The notes under the pieces were generated by a model. It was not told the DNA's origin and made no database searches. It worked only from the letters and a program-made list of their open reading frames with translations. Of a DNA stretch of 22,127 nucleotides, positions 1-6,790 are shown one piece after another. The stretch is taken from assembly GCA_016928525.1 (NCBI GenBank), contig JAFGKO010000362.1, positions 1 to 22,127 of the forward strand, given 5' to 3'. This DNA is from Anaerolineales bacterium. GTDB taxonomy: Bacteria > Chloroflexota > Anaerolineae > Anaerolineales > Villigracilaceae. Within the stretch, counting starts at the first letter, position 1; every line of letters starts with the position of its first letter. The translations under genes were made by a program, and so were the position numbers.

Positions 1-18
1 AAAGTTGCAGGGAATCTG

Positions 19-600
19 ATGGAATCTAAGCATGGAAAACATACAGGTGAATTTGGCAGGTGGCTTACCGATTATTTTCGCAGTATTGACCCTTTGCAAA
101 AGTATTCTGTTTTCTACGATCATGGAAACAAGGAGAAAGAATTAAACGTTTCAGCAATAAAAGGCTTCTATAGTAGTGACCAAGGCCACCAAGTAACTAA
201 TATAAATCGATTAGCTGATATTGATGTGATGGTGGTAGATAATAATAAAGTGCTTCTCTTGATAGAGATTGAAGAAAGTGGAATGCCCCCTAAGAAGATT
301 CTAGGAGATATATTTGGAGCATTATTTTGCAACGAATTTGCTGTCAGAAAAGATAGCGAGCAAGTGTATTTCACGCCCAATCGTGAGACCCGGTTGGTAG
401 TTGCAGGTATCACACCATCCCAAGGCGGTGGGCAGGGAAAAATCGAGACTGTCATAATGCCACGTGTTCAGCAATTTAGCATACCTGGTGATACTATTCA
501 AACTAAAAATGTAAATATTATATTTGGGGGAAACATTTCGGAAATGCTGGATAAGCTCAAGATAGAAATTAAAGAAATATTTCCAGGTGAAAGAATCTAA
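19..600 (+). CDS. Hypothetical protein, possible PD-(D/E)XK-type nuclease fold
   Basis: A 193-residue soluble protein with no signal peptide or membrane segment; I do not recognise a named family. The central part has an acidic pattern, D69 in a beta-like strand (LADIDVMVV), then a turn and E83-I-E85 in a second hydrophobic strand (LLLIEIEES). This resembles the D...ExK/ExE core of PD-(D/E)XK nucleases, with E-x-E rather than the usual E-x-K. An upstream acidic residue (E11) in the first helix would suit that fold. The ATG at 19 has AGGGA just upstream (about 5 nt). The gene is visibly richer in A+T than its GC-rich neighbours (many AAA, AAT, ATA codons), which hints at acquisition by transfer. 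It could be a lone restriction- or repair-type nuclease, but the function is unproven. The CDS is certain enough; the fold call is tentative. Confidence 0.7.
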   Translation: MESKHGKHTGEFGRWLTDYFRSIDPLQKYSVFYDHGNKEKELNVSAIKGFYSSDQGHQVTNINRLADIDVMVVDNNKVLLLIEIEESGMPPKKILGDIFGALFCNEFAVRKDSEQVYFTPNRETRLVVAGITPSQGGGQGKIETVIMPRVQQFSIPGDTIQTKNVNIIFGGNISEMLDKLKIEIKEIFPGERI

Positions 601-626
601 AAAATACTACAAGCCCACGTCAATCT

Positions 627-640
627 CTTGCTCGGGCAAG
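627..640 (+). terminator. Weak stem-loop after the first gene
   Basis: CTTGC-TCGG-GCAAG forms a 5-bp stem with a four-base loop, followed by TTT. It lies 27 nt past the stop of the leftmost gene and could end its transcript, but the stem is short and the T run is minimal. Confidence 0.3.
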
Positions 641-689
641 TTTCCCAACCTCGCCGGAATGACTTTCAATAAAATTTACAGGTGCCTAT

Positions 690-1352
690 ATGACAAAAAA
701 ATATTCCATCCAGATGGAGGACGACGAAGTCGTATCGGTGGAGGTCGATGGGATCCAATACGATGACCCTGCTCAAATCCCCGACGCGCAGGACCGCGAG
801 AAAATCCTGGAGCTCATCGCGAAGTCGAGCGATGAAGATTTCGGCGAAAAGTTCGATAAGGAATTCGAAACAGAATTCCGCGAACTGGAGCGCCAAACTG
901 CCGGGATGCCGAAGGTCATTATCTCGATTTTCCTGGGGATCGGGTTGCTCCTGTCGACGATAGCCGCAATTTCAACCGCAACCACGATCCGGAAGCTCTC
1001 CCGGGAGGCCAGCGCGCCGGGCCAGGTGGTCGACATGGTCGTACGCCAATCCTATGACAGCGAAACACAGGTCGTCAAAGAGTACTTCTATCCAGTGGTT
1101 GAGTTCGATCTGCCGAATGGGACCCGCAAACGCATCCAGTTATCGGAAGGAAGTTGGCCCCCGGAATACGAGATCGGCCAGCCGGTCACCGTCCTGTACG
1201 ACCCGGCGCATCCGCTCGATGCGCGCATTAAATCTACTTCCAGCTTGATGCTCATGTGGATATTCCCAGGGATCACGGGCTTCATAGGAATCGTATTTCT
1301 GGGCGTCACATTGTTCGTAAGCCGGTTCCTCAGAGAGGACCCACAGGAATAA
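690..1352 (+). CDS. DUF3592 domain membrane protein
   Basis: A 220-residue protein. An acidic, probably cytoplasmic N-terminal region (about 1-72) is followed by a hydrophobic segment at about 74-100 (KVIISIFLGIGLLLSTIAAI), a DUF3592-type extracytoplasmic beta domain at about 105-180 (VVDMVVRQSYD... YPVVEFDLPNG... YEIGQPVTVLYDPAHP) and a second membrane segment at about 187-212. The VxxLYDPxxP ending and two flanking helices are typical of DUF3592 proteins, whose function is unknown. The ATG at 690 has AGGTG 5 nt upstream. The N-terminal 70-residue acidic extension is longer than in minimal family members. It converges with ndk, the two being separated by a hairpin and a heptamer repeat. Unlike the gene to its left, its codon use is GC-rich and matches the rest of the window. 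Confidence 0.85.
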   Translation: MTKKYSIQMEDDEVVSVEVDGIQYDDPAQIPDAQDREKILELIAKSSDEDFGEKFDKEFETEFRELERQTAGMPKVIISIFLGIGLLLSTIAAISTATTIRKLSREASAPGQVVDMVVRQSYDSETQVVKEYFYPVVEFDLPNGTRKRIQLSEGSWPPEYEIGQPVTVLYDPAHPLDARIKSTSSLMLMWIFPGITGFIGIVFLGVTLFVSRFLREDPQE

Positions 1353-1357
1353 AAAAC

Positions 1358-1384
1358 GTCCCGCAGACTCTCCGTCCACGGGAC
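1358..1384. terminator. Bidirectional hairpin between DUF3592 gene and ndk
   Basis: GTCCCG pairs with CGGGAC (6 bp), then a symmetrical 2x2 internal loop (CA/CA), then GAC/GTC closing a five-base loop. It lies 5 nt after the DUF3592 stop codon, between convergent genes. There are A residues before it and AATTCTC after it, so it can form on either strand, though neither side has a strong T run. Confidence 0.5.
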
Positions 1385-1386
1385 AA

Positions 1387-1428
1387 TTCTCTGTTCTCTA
1401 CTCTCTACTCTCTGTTCTCTATTCTCTA
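1387..1428. repeat. Six tandem copies of a heptanucleotide, YTCTCTR
   Basis: The sequence reads as six uninterrupted 7-base units: TTCTCTG, TTCTCTA, CTCTCTA, CTCTCTG, TTCTCTA, TTCTCTA. The core TCTCT is invariant; only the first pyrimidine and last purine vary. The last unit contains the ndk stop codon (TAG on the minus strand, 1426-1428). Confidence 0.9.
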
Positions 1429-1878
1429 CCCCTCAAACACCCAGACATCCACAGCGCGTGTCCAGCCCACCAATTCATCTGGCTTGAACCACAAAGCGAC
1501 TTCCTTTTCGCCGTTCTCGACCGTATCCGAAGCATGGGTCAGGTTACGGCCCACTTCCAGCGCAAAGTCGTGACGCAGCGAGCCGGGCGCAGCCTCGGTC
1601 GGGCGGGTGGCGCCCATCGTTTGGCGGATGGCGGCTACCGCGTTGGGCCCCTCCCATACCATCGCCATCACCGGCGCGGAAGTAATATAAGCGATCAAAC
1701 CGTCATAAAAGGGCTTGCCCTTGTGGATGGCATAGTGCGTCTCGGCCAGTTCCTGGCTGACCGCCATGAATTTGGCCGCTACCAGGCGCAGTCCGCGGCG
1801 TTCCAGGCGCGCAATCACCTCGCCGATCAGTCCGCGCTGCACGCCATCCGGTTTGACAAGTACAAGTGAGCGTTCCAC
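1426..1878 (-). CDS. ndk: Nucleoside diphosphate kinase
   Basis: It transfers the gamma-phosphate of ATP to (d)NDPs through a phosphohistidine. The 150-residue length is the normal family size. Visible landmarks are the N-terminal VKPDGVQRGLIG (K9, R15), the EGPNAV strand, GATRPTEAAPGSLR, and the active-site segment NLTHASDTVENGEKE with catalytic H115. The start is the GTG at 1876-1878: GGAGG lies 5 nt upstream and the protein then begins at the conserved VERSLVLVKPDG. An in-frame ATG 27 codons further up (1959) would add an unconserved extension through two hairpins and is rejected. The gene follows the large TPR protein on the same strand with 84 nt between them. The stop codon is the edge of a heptamer repeat. 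Family Ndk motifs usually read IHGSDS; here it is THASDT, a mild variation. Confidence 0.96.
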   Translation of the reverse strand: MERSLVLVKPDGVQRGLIGEVIARLERRGLRLVAAKFMAVSQELAETHYAIHKGKPFYDGLIAYITSAPVMAMVWEGPNAVAAIRQTMGATRPTEAAPGSLRHDFALEVGRNLTHASDTVENGEKEVALWFKPDELVGWTRAVDVWVFEG

Positions 1879-1900
1879 AATTTCCTCCAATATACAAAAT

Positions 1901-1924
1901 AAATTCGGGGCAAGCCCCGAATTT
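1901..1924. terminator. 10-bp hairpin upstream of ndk
   Basis: AAATTCGGGG and CCCCGAATTT form a perfect 10-bp stem around CAAG. On the minus strand it is followed by ATTTTG, so it could terminate or attenuate transcription from the TPR gene before ndk. On the plus strand the stem runs into extra T residues. It ends about 22 nt before the ndk start. Confidence 0.5.
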
Positions 1925-1935
1925 TTAACTACACA

Positions 1936-1956
1936 GGGCGATTTGGCAAATCGCCC
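1936..1956. repeat. Perfect palindrome right after the TPR gene
   Basis: GGGCGATTT and AAATCGCCC pair perfectly (9 bp) around a three-base loop, 6 nt beyond the TPR gene stop codon. No T run follows on the minus strand. With the neighbouring hairpin at 1901-1924 it makes a tandem pair, which looks like an intergenic palindromic repeat or part of a compound terminator. Confidence 0.5.
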
Positions 1957-1962
1957 CACGTA

Positions 1963-4900
1963 TTAGCGCAATAATTCTTCTGCCTTAGTGTAGGCATCCA
2001 GAGCATCTTGCAAACGGTTGGCGCGCATGTAGGCATCGCCCAGCGTCTGCAAAATGGGTACTTCCACCGGATAGCGATACATAGCTTCGCGTAAATCGAA
2101 AATGATCTCGTCCAGCAATTTACCCTTCTTGATCAGTTTCCCGTAATTCTCCATCGCGCCGGGGATATTGCCACGCGTGAGCTCATTCTGCGCCCGGCTC
2201 AAGCTTGGCTCCTGGACAGCAGAAAGCATACCCGTCATGCCGCTCCGGCTGCGGGTCACTGGCTCACGATAAGGTTCGCGTTCCGGTGGCGCGGGAGGCT
2301 GCGGCTTCGGCTCGGGTTGCGGTTTGGGCTCCGGCTCGAACGGCGCCGGGGGCGGCATTTCGGCTACTGGTTCAGGTTCAGGCTCAACAGTCGCCTGGGC
2401 TGGAGGTTCAGTGGGAGTCTCAGCTGCTGCCATCCGCGCGAAGGGCTCTTCAGCTTGAGCGGGCTCGGCTGCTTCAGCAGGCTGCCAATCCGCTGGAGTG
2501 ACAGGCTGTGGTTGGCCTGGTTCCTCTTCTGCCTCCGCACGCAGCCAGTCTGGAAGATCATCACTGGGGGTAGTTGGTGCAGGCTTTTGATCTGCTTCTT
2601 CCGCCAGGTCAGCCAACCAGAATGGGAGATCTTCGCCTGGTACTTCTTCAGCAGGCGCTTTCACAGGTCCAGCCTCTGTAGTCTCAGAATCGAGGCTTTG
2701 CAGCCAATCGGAGAGTTTGGTCTCATCAGTCTCTGTTTCAGCCTCGATCTCCGCTTCAACTTCGATCTGACTGAACTCGACCTGATTTCTCAGTTCATCA
2801 ATGGTGGCCGGGCCAATCCCACCGATATTGCTAAGATCGTCAACATTTGAAAACCCACCATATGCTTCACGGTGTGCAACAATATCTTGCGCTAACAAAT
2901 CCCCAATACCAGGCAATTCTGCCAGTTGCTCGAGGGAAGCGGTATTGATATCAACTTTGTCGACGACTTCCTGACTGGGTTCCGAAAATACTTCTTCTTC
3001 AGACGGGAAAGCGGGGGCGCTTTCCGCCTGAGATGGCCCTGCTTCCATTCCACGCAGCCAATCAGGAACCTGCGCCTCTTCTCCGGACGGCCGAACTGCT
3101 TCTGCTTCCGAAACGCCTGCTTCCATCTCATGCAGCCAATCAGGAGCAGCCTCTTCCGTGACAAGTGGTTCGGCCGCTTCCTGTTCTTCTACAAATTCAC
3201 CCTCTTCCTCTTCCAAACCGTGCAGGAACATGCCCGTCTCATCTAACTCAGGGGTGGAAACAGGCTCTTCAGCGACAGATTGTTGCGGCTGTTCTTCGGC
3301 GACAGGTTCCGCAACGTCTGCTTCCTTGGCTCGCTGCACCCAATCAGGCTCGCTTTCTCTGCGGTCTTCGGGTTTAGTTACCAACTCCTCTGGCTTGGCG
3401 CCATGTTTGGCGGCCAACCCTTCCAACCAGGCGATTGCATCGTCCTGTTCATCAGCGGAGGTGCCTAACTCGCCCGTATCTCTTGCATCAAACGCGACAG
3501 CGGGTTCGCCGCTTGGTTCCACCGGTTCCTCTTCTGCCAGAAAATCAGGCAGGTCGACGGGAGCAGCAATTTCTTCCTCCATTTCGAGCGGTTCTCCCGG
3601 TTCCTCCGCCGTAACAGGAGTTCCCTCTTCAGCTACCTCCCTGGCTTGCTTGACCCATTCCGGTTCTGTTTCCTTGCGGTCCTCGGGTTTTGTCACCAGT
3701 TCTTCTGGCTTGGCGCCATGTTTGGCTGCCAGACCCTCCAGCCAGCCAATGGCATCGTCCTGTTCTTCAGCAGATACGCCCAGGGCACCGATTTCTGCTG
3801 CTGCAGCCTCAACCGGGCTTGCGGGCGTTTCCTCATCGAACTGCCAATCCGCCACGCCCTCTGTCGAAGCATCCTGCACAGCGGCAGGTTCTCCCGATTG
3901 CATGGATTCCAGCCAGTCGGGAAGACTCTCATCACCTTCAGAAGCCGGTGCAATTTGCTCCTCTTGCTCCTCGCTCTCTACCGCCGCTTCTTCTGTCGGC
4001 TTCATGGCTTCGAGCCAATCAGGTACTCCTTCATCTACCAGGGGTTGCTCGGCGGGTGGCGCGCTTTGTTCGCCTCCCAATCCCTGCAACCAATCAGGCA
4101 CGTTATCCTGCGTCAGGTCTTCATCCGGCTCCGTTTGAGGAGCCGCGCTTTCCGAATCTGATTCACTGGGCGCCAGGGCTTTGACCCAGTCAGGGAGGTC
4201 ACCTTGTTCGATACCTGACTCTTCAGAAATTTCGCCGGATTCGTCAAATATACTTTGGCCCTCCTGGAAAGTTCCGGTGCTTTCGCCCCAGCCCGCATCG
4301 CGCAGAAAATCGGGGATATCTTCGTCGCCCAAAACGGGAGCAGGCTCCTCGGTCGAAGCAGATGCGGCGGGAGTTTCATCCATCAGCCCAGATCGCAGCC
4401 AGTCTGGTTCTTCATCTCGCGGAGCGGCGCCTTCGTCGCGCCCAATACCTGCCGATTCACCCCAGTCAGAGCGAACAAGCACAGGCTCACCATCCCATTC
4501 CAATCGTTCAAGGCTGACAACGGAATCAGATACCTCATCTGTATGGAAGACAGACCTGGTCGCAAATGCGGCATACGGATCCAATTCATTGACGCGCTGG
4601 CGATATGCCTGGACACTTTCACCTTGTTCGGTTTCGGGGAGCAATTCTACTAAGACTCGATTGGCATCCAGGCAATAGGGATAACGCCGTAATAACTGCG
4701 AGCAGACTTCAGCGGCTTCACTCTTTTGGCCTGCGCGGAAATAAGCCTGCGCTAACAGGACCTGCATATCATGCCGTTCGCTGTCTTCTTCAAGGACGCT
4801 CTTGATCTCGGAAATGGCCTGCGGGTATAACTCGCCTTGCACGTACATGTGCGCCAAAGCGCCGCGCGTGAGCCGGATCTTGGGAGGTTCGATCCCATCG

Positions 4901-5262
4901 CGACGACCATACAACCGTTGCAATTCAGCCTGAATAGCTGCATTGGAGGGCTGTACCTCGAAGGCACGCTCCATATGCCAGATGGCAGCGTCCATGTTCT
5001 TTTGTTCGTCTTGGATAATACTCTTGCCGACATGAGCAACAAAGTCATCAGGCACAGCCATGAGAACGCGTTCGAAAATATCGGTAGCTTCCTCGTAACG
5101 CCTGGCTTCCAGGTAAGACTTACCAAGTAAGCGGTAGGTTTCCAGATATTTGGGGAAGGTATTGAGAATATGGCGACAATGAGCAATCGCCTCATCAAGC
5201 TGACCACGATCCACCAGATTCTCAATGTCCCGACTGTATGTGCGCAAAGGTACTTTCGCCAT
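1963..5262 (-). CDS. Giant TPR protein with acidic PDWL-motif linker and helix-hairpin-helix domain
   Basis: A 1099-residue, very acidic protein with no signal peptide or membrane segment, so probably cytoplasmic. Residues 1-220 hold TPR repeats (YRLLGKSYLEARRYEEATDIFERVL, LLAQAYFRAGQKSEAAEVC). About 250-760 is a Glu/Ser/Pro-rich linker carrying many short PDWL-like motifs. About 765-825 is a ComEA-type double helix-hairpin-helix (VDINTASLEQLAELPGIGD..., then NIGGIGPATIDEL). A Pro/Glu-rich stretch and a final TPR pair (last 75 residues) follow. A block of about 50 residues is duplicated in the linker (WLEGLAAKHGAKPEELVTKP twice). Two in-frame ATGs exist; AAGGAG is 2 nt before the first (5268) but 8 nt before the second (5262), so I chose the second. 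A likely promoter lies at 5326-5354. The family suggests a scaffold; the partner, and whether the HhH binds DNA, are unknown. Confidence 0.9.
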   Translation of the reverse strand: MAKVPLRTYSRDIENLVDRGQLDEAIAHCRHILNTFPKYLETYRLLGKSYLEARRYEEATDIFERVLMAVPDDFVAHVGKSIIQDEQKNMDAAIWHMERAFEVQPSNAAIQAELQRLYGRRDGIEPPKIRLTRGALAHMYVQGELYPQAISEIKSVLEEDSERHDMQVLLAQAYFRAGQKSEAAEVCSQLLRRYPYCLDANRVLVELLPETEQGESVQAYRQRVNELDPYAAFATRSVFHTDEVSDSVVSLERLEWDGEPVLVRSDWGESAGIGRDEGAAPRDEEPDWLRSGLMDETPAASASTEEPAPVLGDEDIPDFLRDAGWGESTGTFQEGQSIFDESGEISEESGIEQGDLPDWVKALAPSESDSESAAPQTEPDEDLTQDNVPDWLQGLGGEQSAPPAEQPLVDEGVPDWLEAMKPTEEAAVESEEQEEQIAPASEGDESLPDWLESMQSGEPAAVQDASTEGVADWQFDEETPASPVEAAAAEIGALGVSAEEQDDAIGWLEGLAAKHGAKPEELVTKPEDRKETEPEWVKQAREVAEEGTPVTAEEPGEPLEMEEEIAAPVDLPDFLAEEEPVEPSGEPAVAFDARDTGELGTSADEQDDAIAWLEGLAAKHGAKPEELVTKPEDRRESEPDWVQRAKEADVAEPVAEEQPQQSVAEEPVSTPELDETGMFLHGLEEEEGEFVEEQEAAEPLVTEEAAPDWLHEMEAGVSEAEAVRPSGEEAQVPDWLRGMEAGPSQAESAPAFPSEEEVFSEPSQEVVDKVDINTASLEQLAELPGIGDLLAQDIVAHREAYGGFSNVDDLSNIGGIGPATIDELRNQVEFSQIEVEAEIEAETETDETKLSDWLQSLDSETTEAGPVKAPAEEVPGEDLPFWLADLAEEADQKPAPTTPSDDLPDWLRAEAEEEPGQPQPVTPADWQPAEAAEPAQAEEPFARMAAAETPTEPPAQATVEPEPEPVAEMPPPAPFEPEPKPQPEPKPQPPAPPEREPYREPVTRSRSGMTGMLSAVQEPSLSRAQNELTRGNIPGAMENYGKLIKKGKLLDEIIFDLREAMYRYPVEVPILQTLGDAYMRANRLQDALDAYTKAEELLR

Positions 5263-5325
5263 GCCCATTTCTCCTTACAACCTGATTTTCACTCTTACGA
5301 TAAAAATAACAGGCTCTTTCATGTA

Positions 5326-5354
5326 AGTATGCCCGATTCTTAAATTTAATGCAA
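5326..5354 (-). promoter_or_regulatory. Sigma70-like promoter of the TPR gene
   Basis: On the minus strand, TTGCAT (5349-5354) and CATACT (5326-5331) are separated by exactly 17 nt. It lies between the phosphorylase stop codon and the TPR start, giving an untranslated leader of roughly 55-60 nt that ends in AAGGAG. Confidence 0.55.
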
Positions 5355-5369
5355 GACTATACGCCATAT

Positions 5370-6665
5370 CTATTCATAGAACAAAGGTAATGGCGCGACA
5401 GGCGCTTCATTCCAAACGTGGGCGGCCAGCACTGCTTTACGCGCTTCCGACAACAATTTTTCGTCGTTGGCATGGATCGTAAACAAAGGCTCGCCCTTTT
5501 CGATTTTATCGCCAACCTTGTGATGGATGACAAATCCAACCGCATGGTCGACCGGATCGCCTTTCTTGGCCCGGCCGGCTCCCAATGTGACAGAGGCCTC
5601 GCCTACAATGCGCGCCTGAACCTGTTCCAGGTACCCGTTTTGGGGCGATTCAACCACTTCGATAAACTTGGCTTTTGTCAGTTTATCGGGATCCTCCACA
5701 TAAGCGACATCACCGCCCTGGGCTGCTACCAATGTGCGGAATTTCTCGACGGCGCGGTCTTCGATGAGCGCCCACTCAGCCAGTTGGCGACCTTCATTCA
5801 AGTCACTGGCACGCTTTCCAAGTACCAGCATGTGTGCAGCAACGTGGAGACAGTGCTCGCGAAAATCTTCCGGGCCGCCGCCACGAAGCGTGTCGATGGC
5901 CTCGATCACTTCCAGCGCATTCCCCACTGCGTTGCCAAGCGGCTGGTTCATGTCCGAAAGCAATGCAACCACTTCCCGGCCGGCCAGTTGGCCAATCTGC
6001 ACCATCAAGTCAGCCAGTTCGCGGGCCTCAGAAAGGGTCTCCATGAAAGCGCCCTGCCCAACTTTTACATCCAACACAATCGCATGGGCGCCCGCCGCGA
6101 TTTTCTTACTCATGACCGAGGAAGCGATCAAGGGAATGGACTGCACCGTCCCGGTGACGTCGCGCAGGGCGTACAGCTTGCCATCAGCCGGAGCCAGGTC
6201 TTTGGACTGGCCGCTTAGCACAATGCCTATCCTTTTTAGCTGCTCTACAAACTCTTCGGTGGTCAAGTCACAGCGGTAGCCAGGGATGGATTCCAATTTA
6301 TCCAGCGTTCCCCCGCTGAAACCAAGTCCACGACCAGACATCTTCCCGGCTGGCAGCCCGCATGCAGCAACAACGGGCAAGACAACTAAAGTCGTCTTGT
6401 CGCCTACGCCACCGGTGGAGTGTTTATCCACGGCAATGTCAACCACATCGTGCATGTCCAGCACTTCGCCGCTTTGCGCCATGGCGAGCGTCAGGTTGGT
6501 TGTTTCGCGGGGCGTCATGCCATTAAGCAGGACCGCCATCGCCCAGGCAGATATCTGGTAATCGGGGATACGCCCGTTGGAAATCCCCCGTACGAAAAAG
6601 CGAATTTCTTCGCGTGTAAGCGCTTTTTTGTCTCGTTTTTTGATGATTATGTCGACGGGACGCAT
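5370..6665 (-). CDS. pdp: Pyrimidine-nucleoside phosphorylase (thymidine phosphorylase family)
   Basis: It splits thymidine, uridine or deoxyuridine with phosphate to the free base and (deoxy)ribose-1-phosphate, a salvage step in the cytoplasm. At 431 residues it has the usual length. Visible landmarks are the phosphate/nucleoside loop DKHSTGGVGDKT (K81, H82, S83, T84), the family signature SGRGLGFSGGTLDKLES (110-126), and YALRDVTGT...IPLIASSVMSKKIA, which carries the Arg, Ser and Lys that bind the base. The C-terminal alpha/beta domain ends with VDHAVGFVIHHKVGDKIEKG. The signature has Phe-Ser where GHTGG is usual; this is not the catalytic His, which is kept in DKHST. The ATG at 6665 has AAAGGAG 6 nt upstream. 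Lack of deoA-specific context favours the broad-specificity Pdp name over DeoA. It lies downstream of the S51-like gene across a palindromic element. Confidence 0.93.
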   Translation of the reverse strand: MRPVDIIIKKRDKKALTREEIRFFVRGISNGRIPDYQISAWAMAVLLNGMTPRETTNLTLAMAQSGEVLDMHDVVDIAVDKHSTGGVGDKTTLVVLPVVAACGLPAGKMSGRGLGFSGGTLDKLESIPGYRCDLTTEEFVEQLKRIGIVLSGQSKDLAPADGKLYALRDVTGTVQSIPLIASSVMSKKIAAGAHAIVLDVKVGQGAFMETLSEARELADLMVQIGQLAGREVVALLSDMNQPLGNAVGNALEVIEAIDTLRGGGPEDFREHCLHVAAHMLVLGKRASDLNEGRQLAEWALIEDRAVEKFRTLVAAQGGDVAYVEDPDKLTKAKFIEVVESPQNGYLEQVQARIVGEASVTLGAGRAKKGDPVDHAVGFVIHHKVGDKIEKGEPLFTIHANDEKLLSEARKAVLAAHVWNEAPVAPLPLFYE

Positions 6666-6712
6666 GGGATACTCCTTTGTGAAATATACCGCTTGTATTG
6701 TATCCCATTTTT

Positions 6713-6790
6713 ACCCCCTCCTGTCCTCCCCCCATTTTCCGCTGAAATTCGCGGAAAATGGGGGAGGTGTCACGAAGTGACGGAGGGGGT
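6713..6790. repeat. Three-way-junction palindromic element (REP/MITE-like)
   Basis: The outer arms ACCCCCTCC (6713-6721) and GGAGGGGGT (6782-6790) enclose two hairpins. The first pairs 6725-6742 with 6751-6767 (about 17 bp, one bulged C, eight-base loop). The second is GTCAC-GAA-GTGAC (6769-6773 and 6777-6781). No open frame lies inside. The shape is that of a non-autonomous palindromic repeat. It overlaps the last codons of the S51-like gene, and the TGA stop of that gene (6770-6772) is in the small hairpin. Confidence 0.75.

Noticed and set aside
1879..1959. N-terminal extension of ndk to ATG 1959
   Set aside because: It would translate through two hairpins, is unlike Ndk proteins, and the GTG at 1878 has a strong Shine-Dalgarno and yields the normal length.
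3158..4138. A 326-codon Ser-rich open frame opposite the TPR gene
   Set aside because: It is low-complexity antisense of Glu/Pro-rich codons (GAA/GAG give TTC/CTC on the other strand) with no recognisable domain or ribosome site.
6280..6345. Missing His in the pyrimidine-phosphorylase signature (GFSGG for GHTGG) as a sign of inactivity
   Set aside because: The catalytic His is the one in DKHST, which is present with the phosphate- and base-binding residues; the substituted position is not known to be catalytic.
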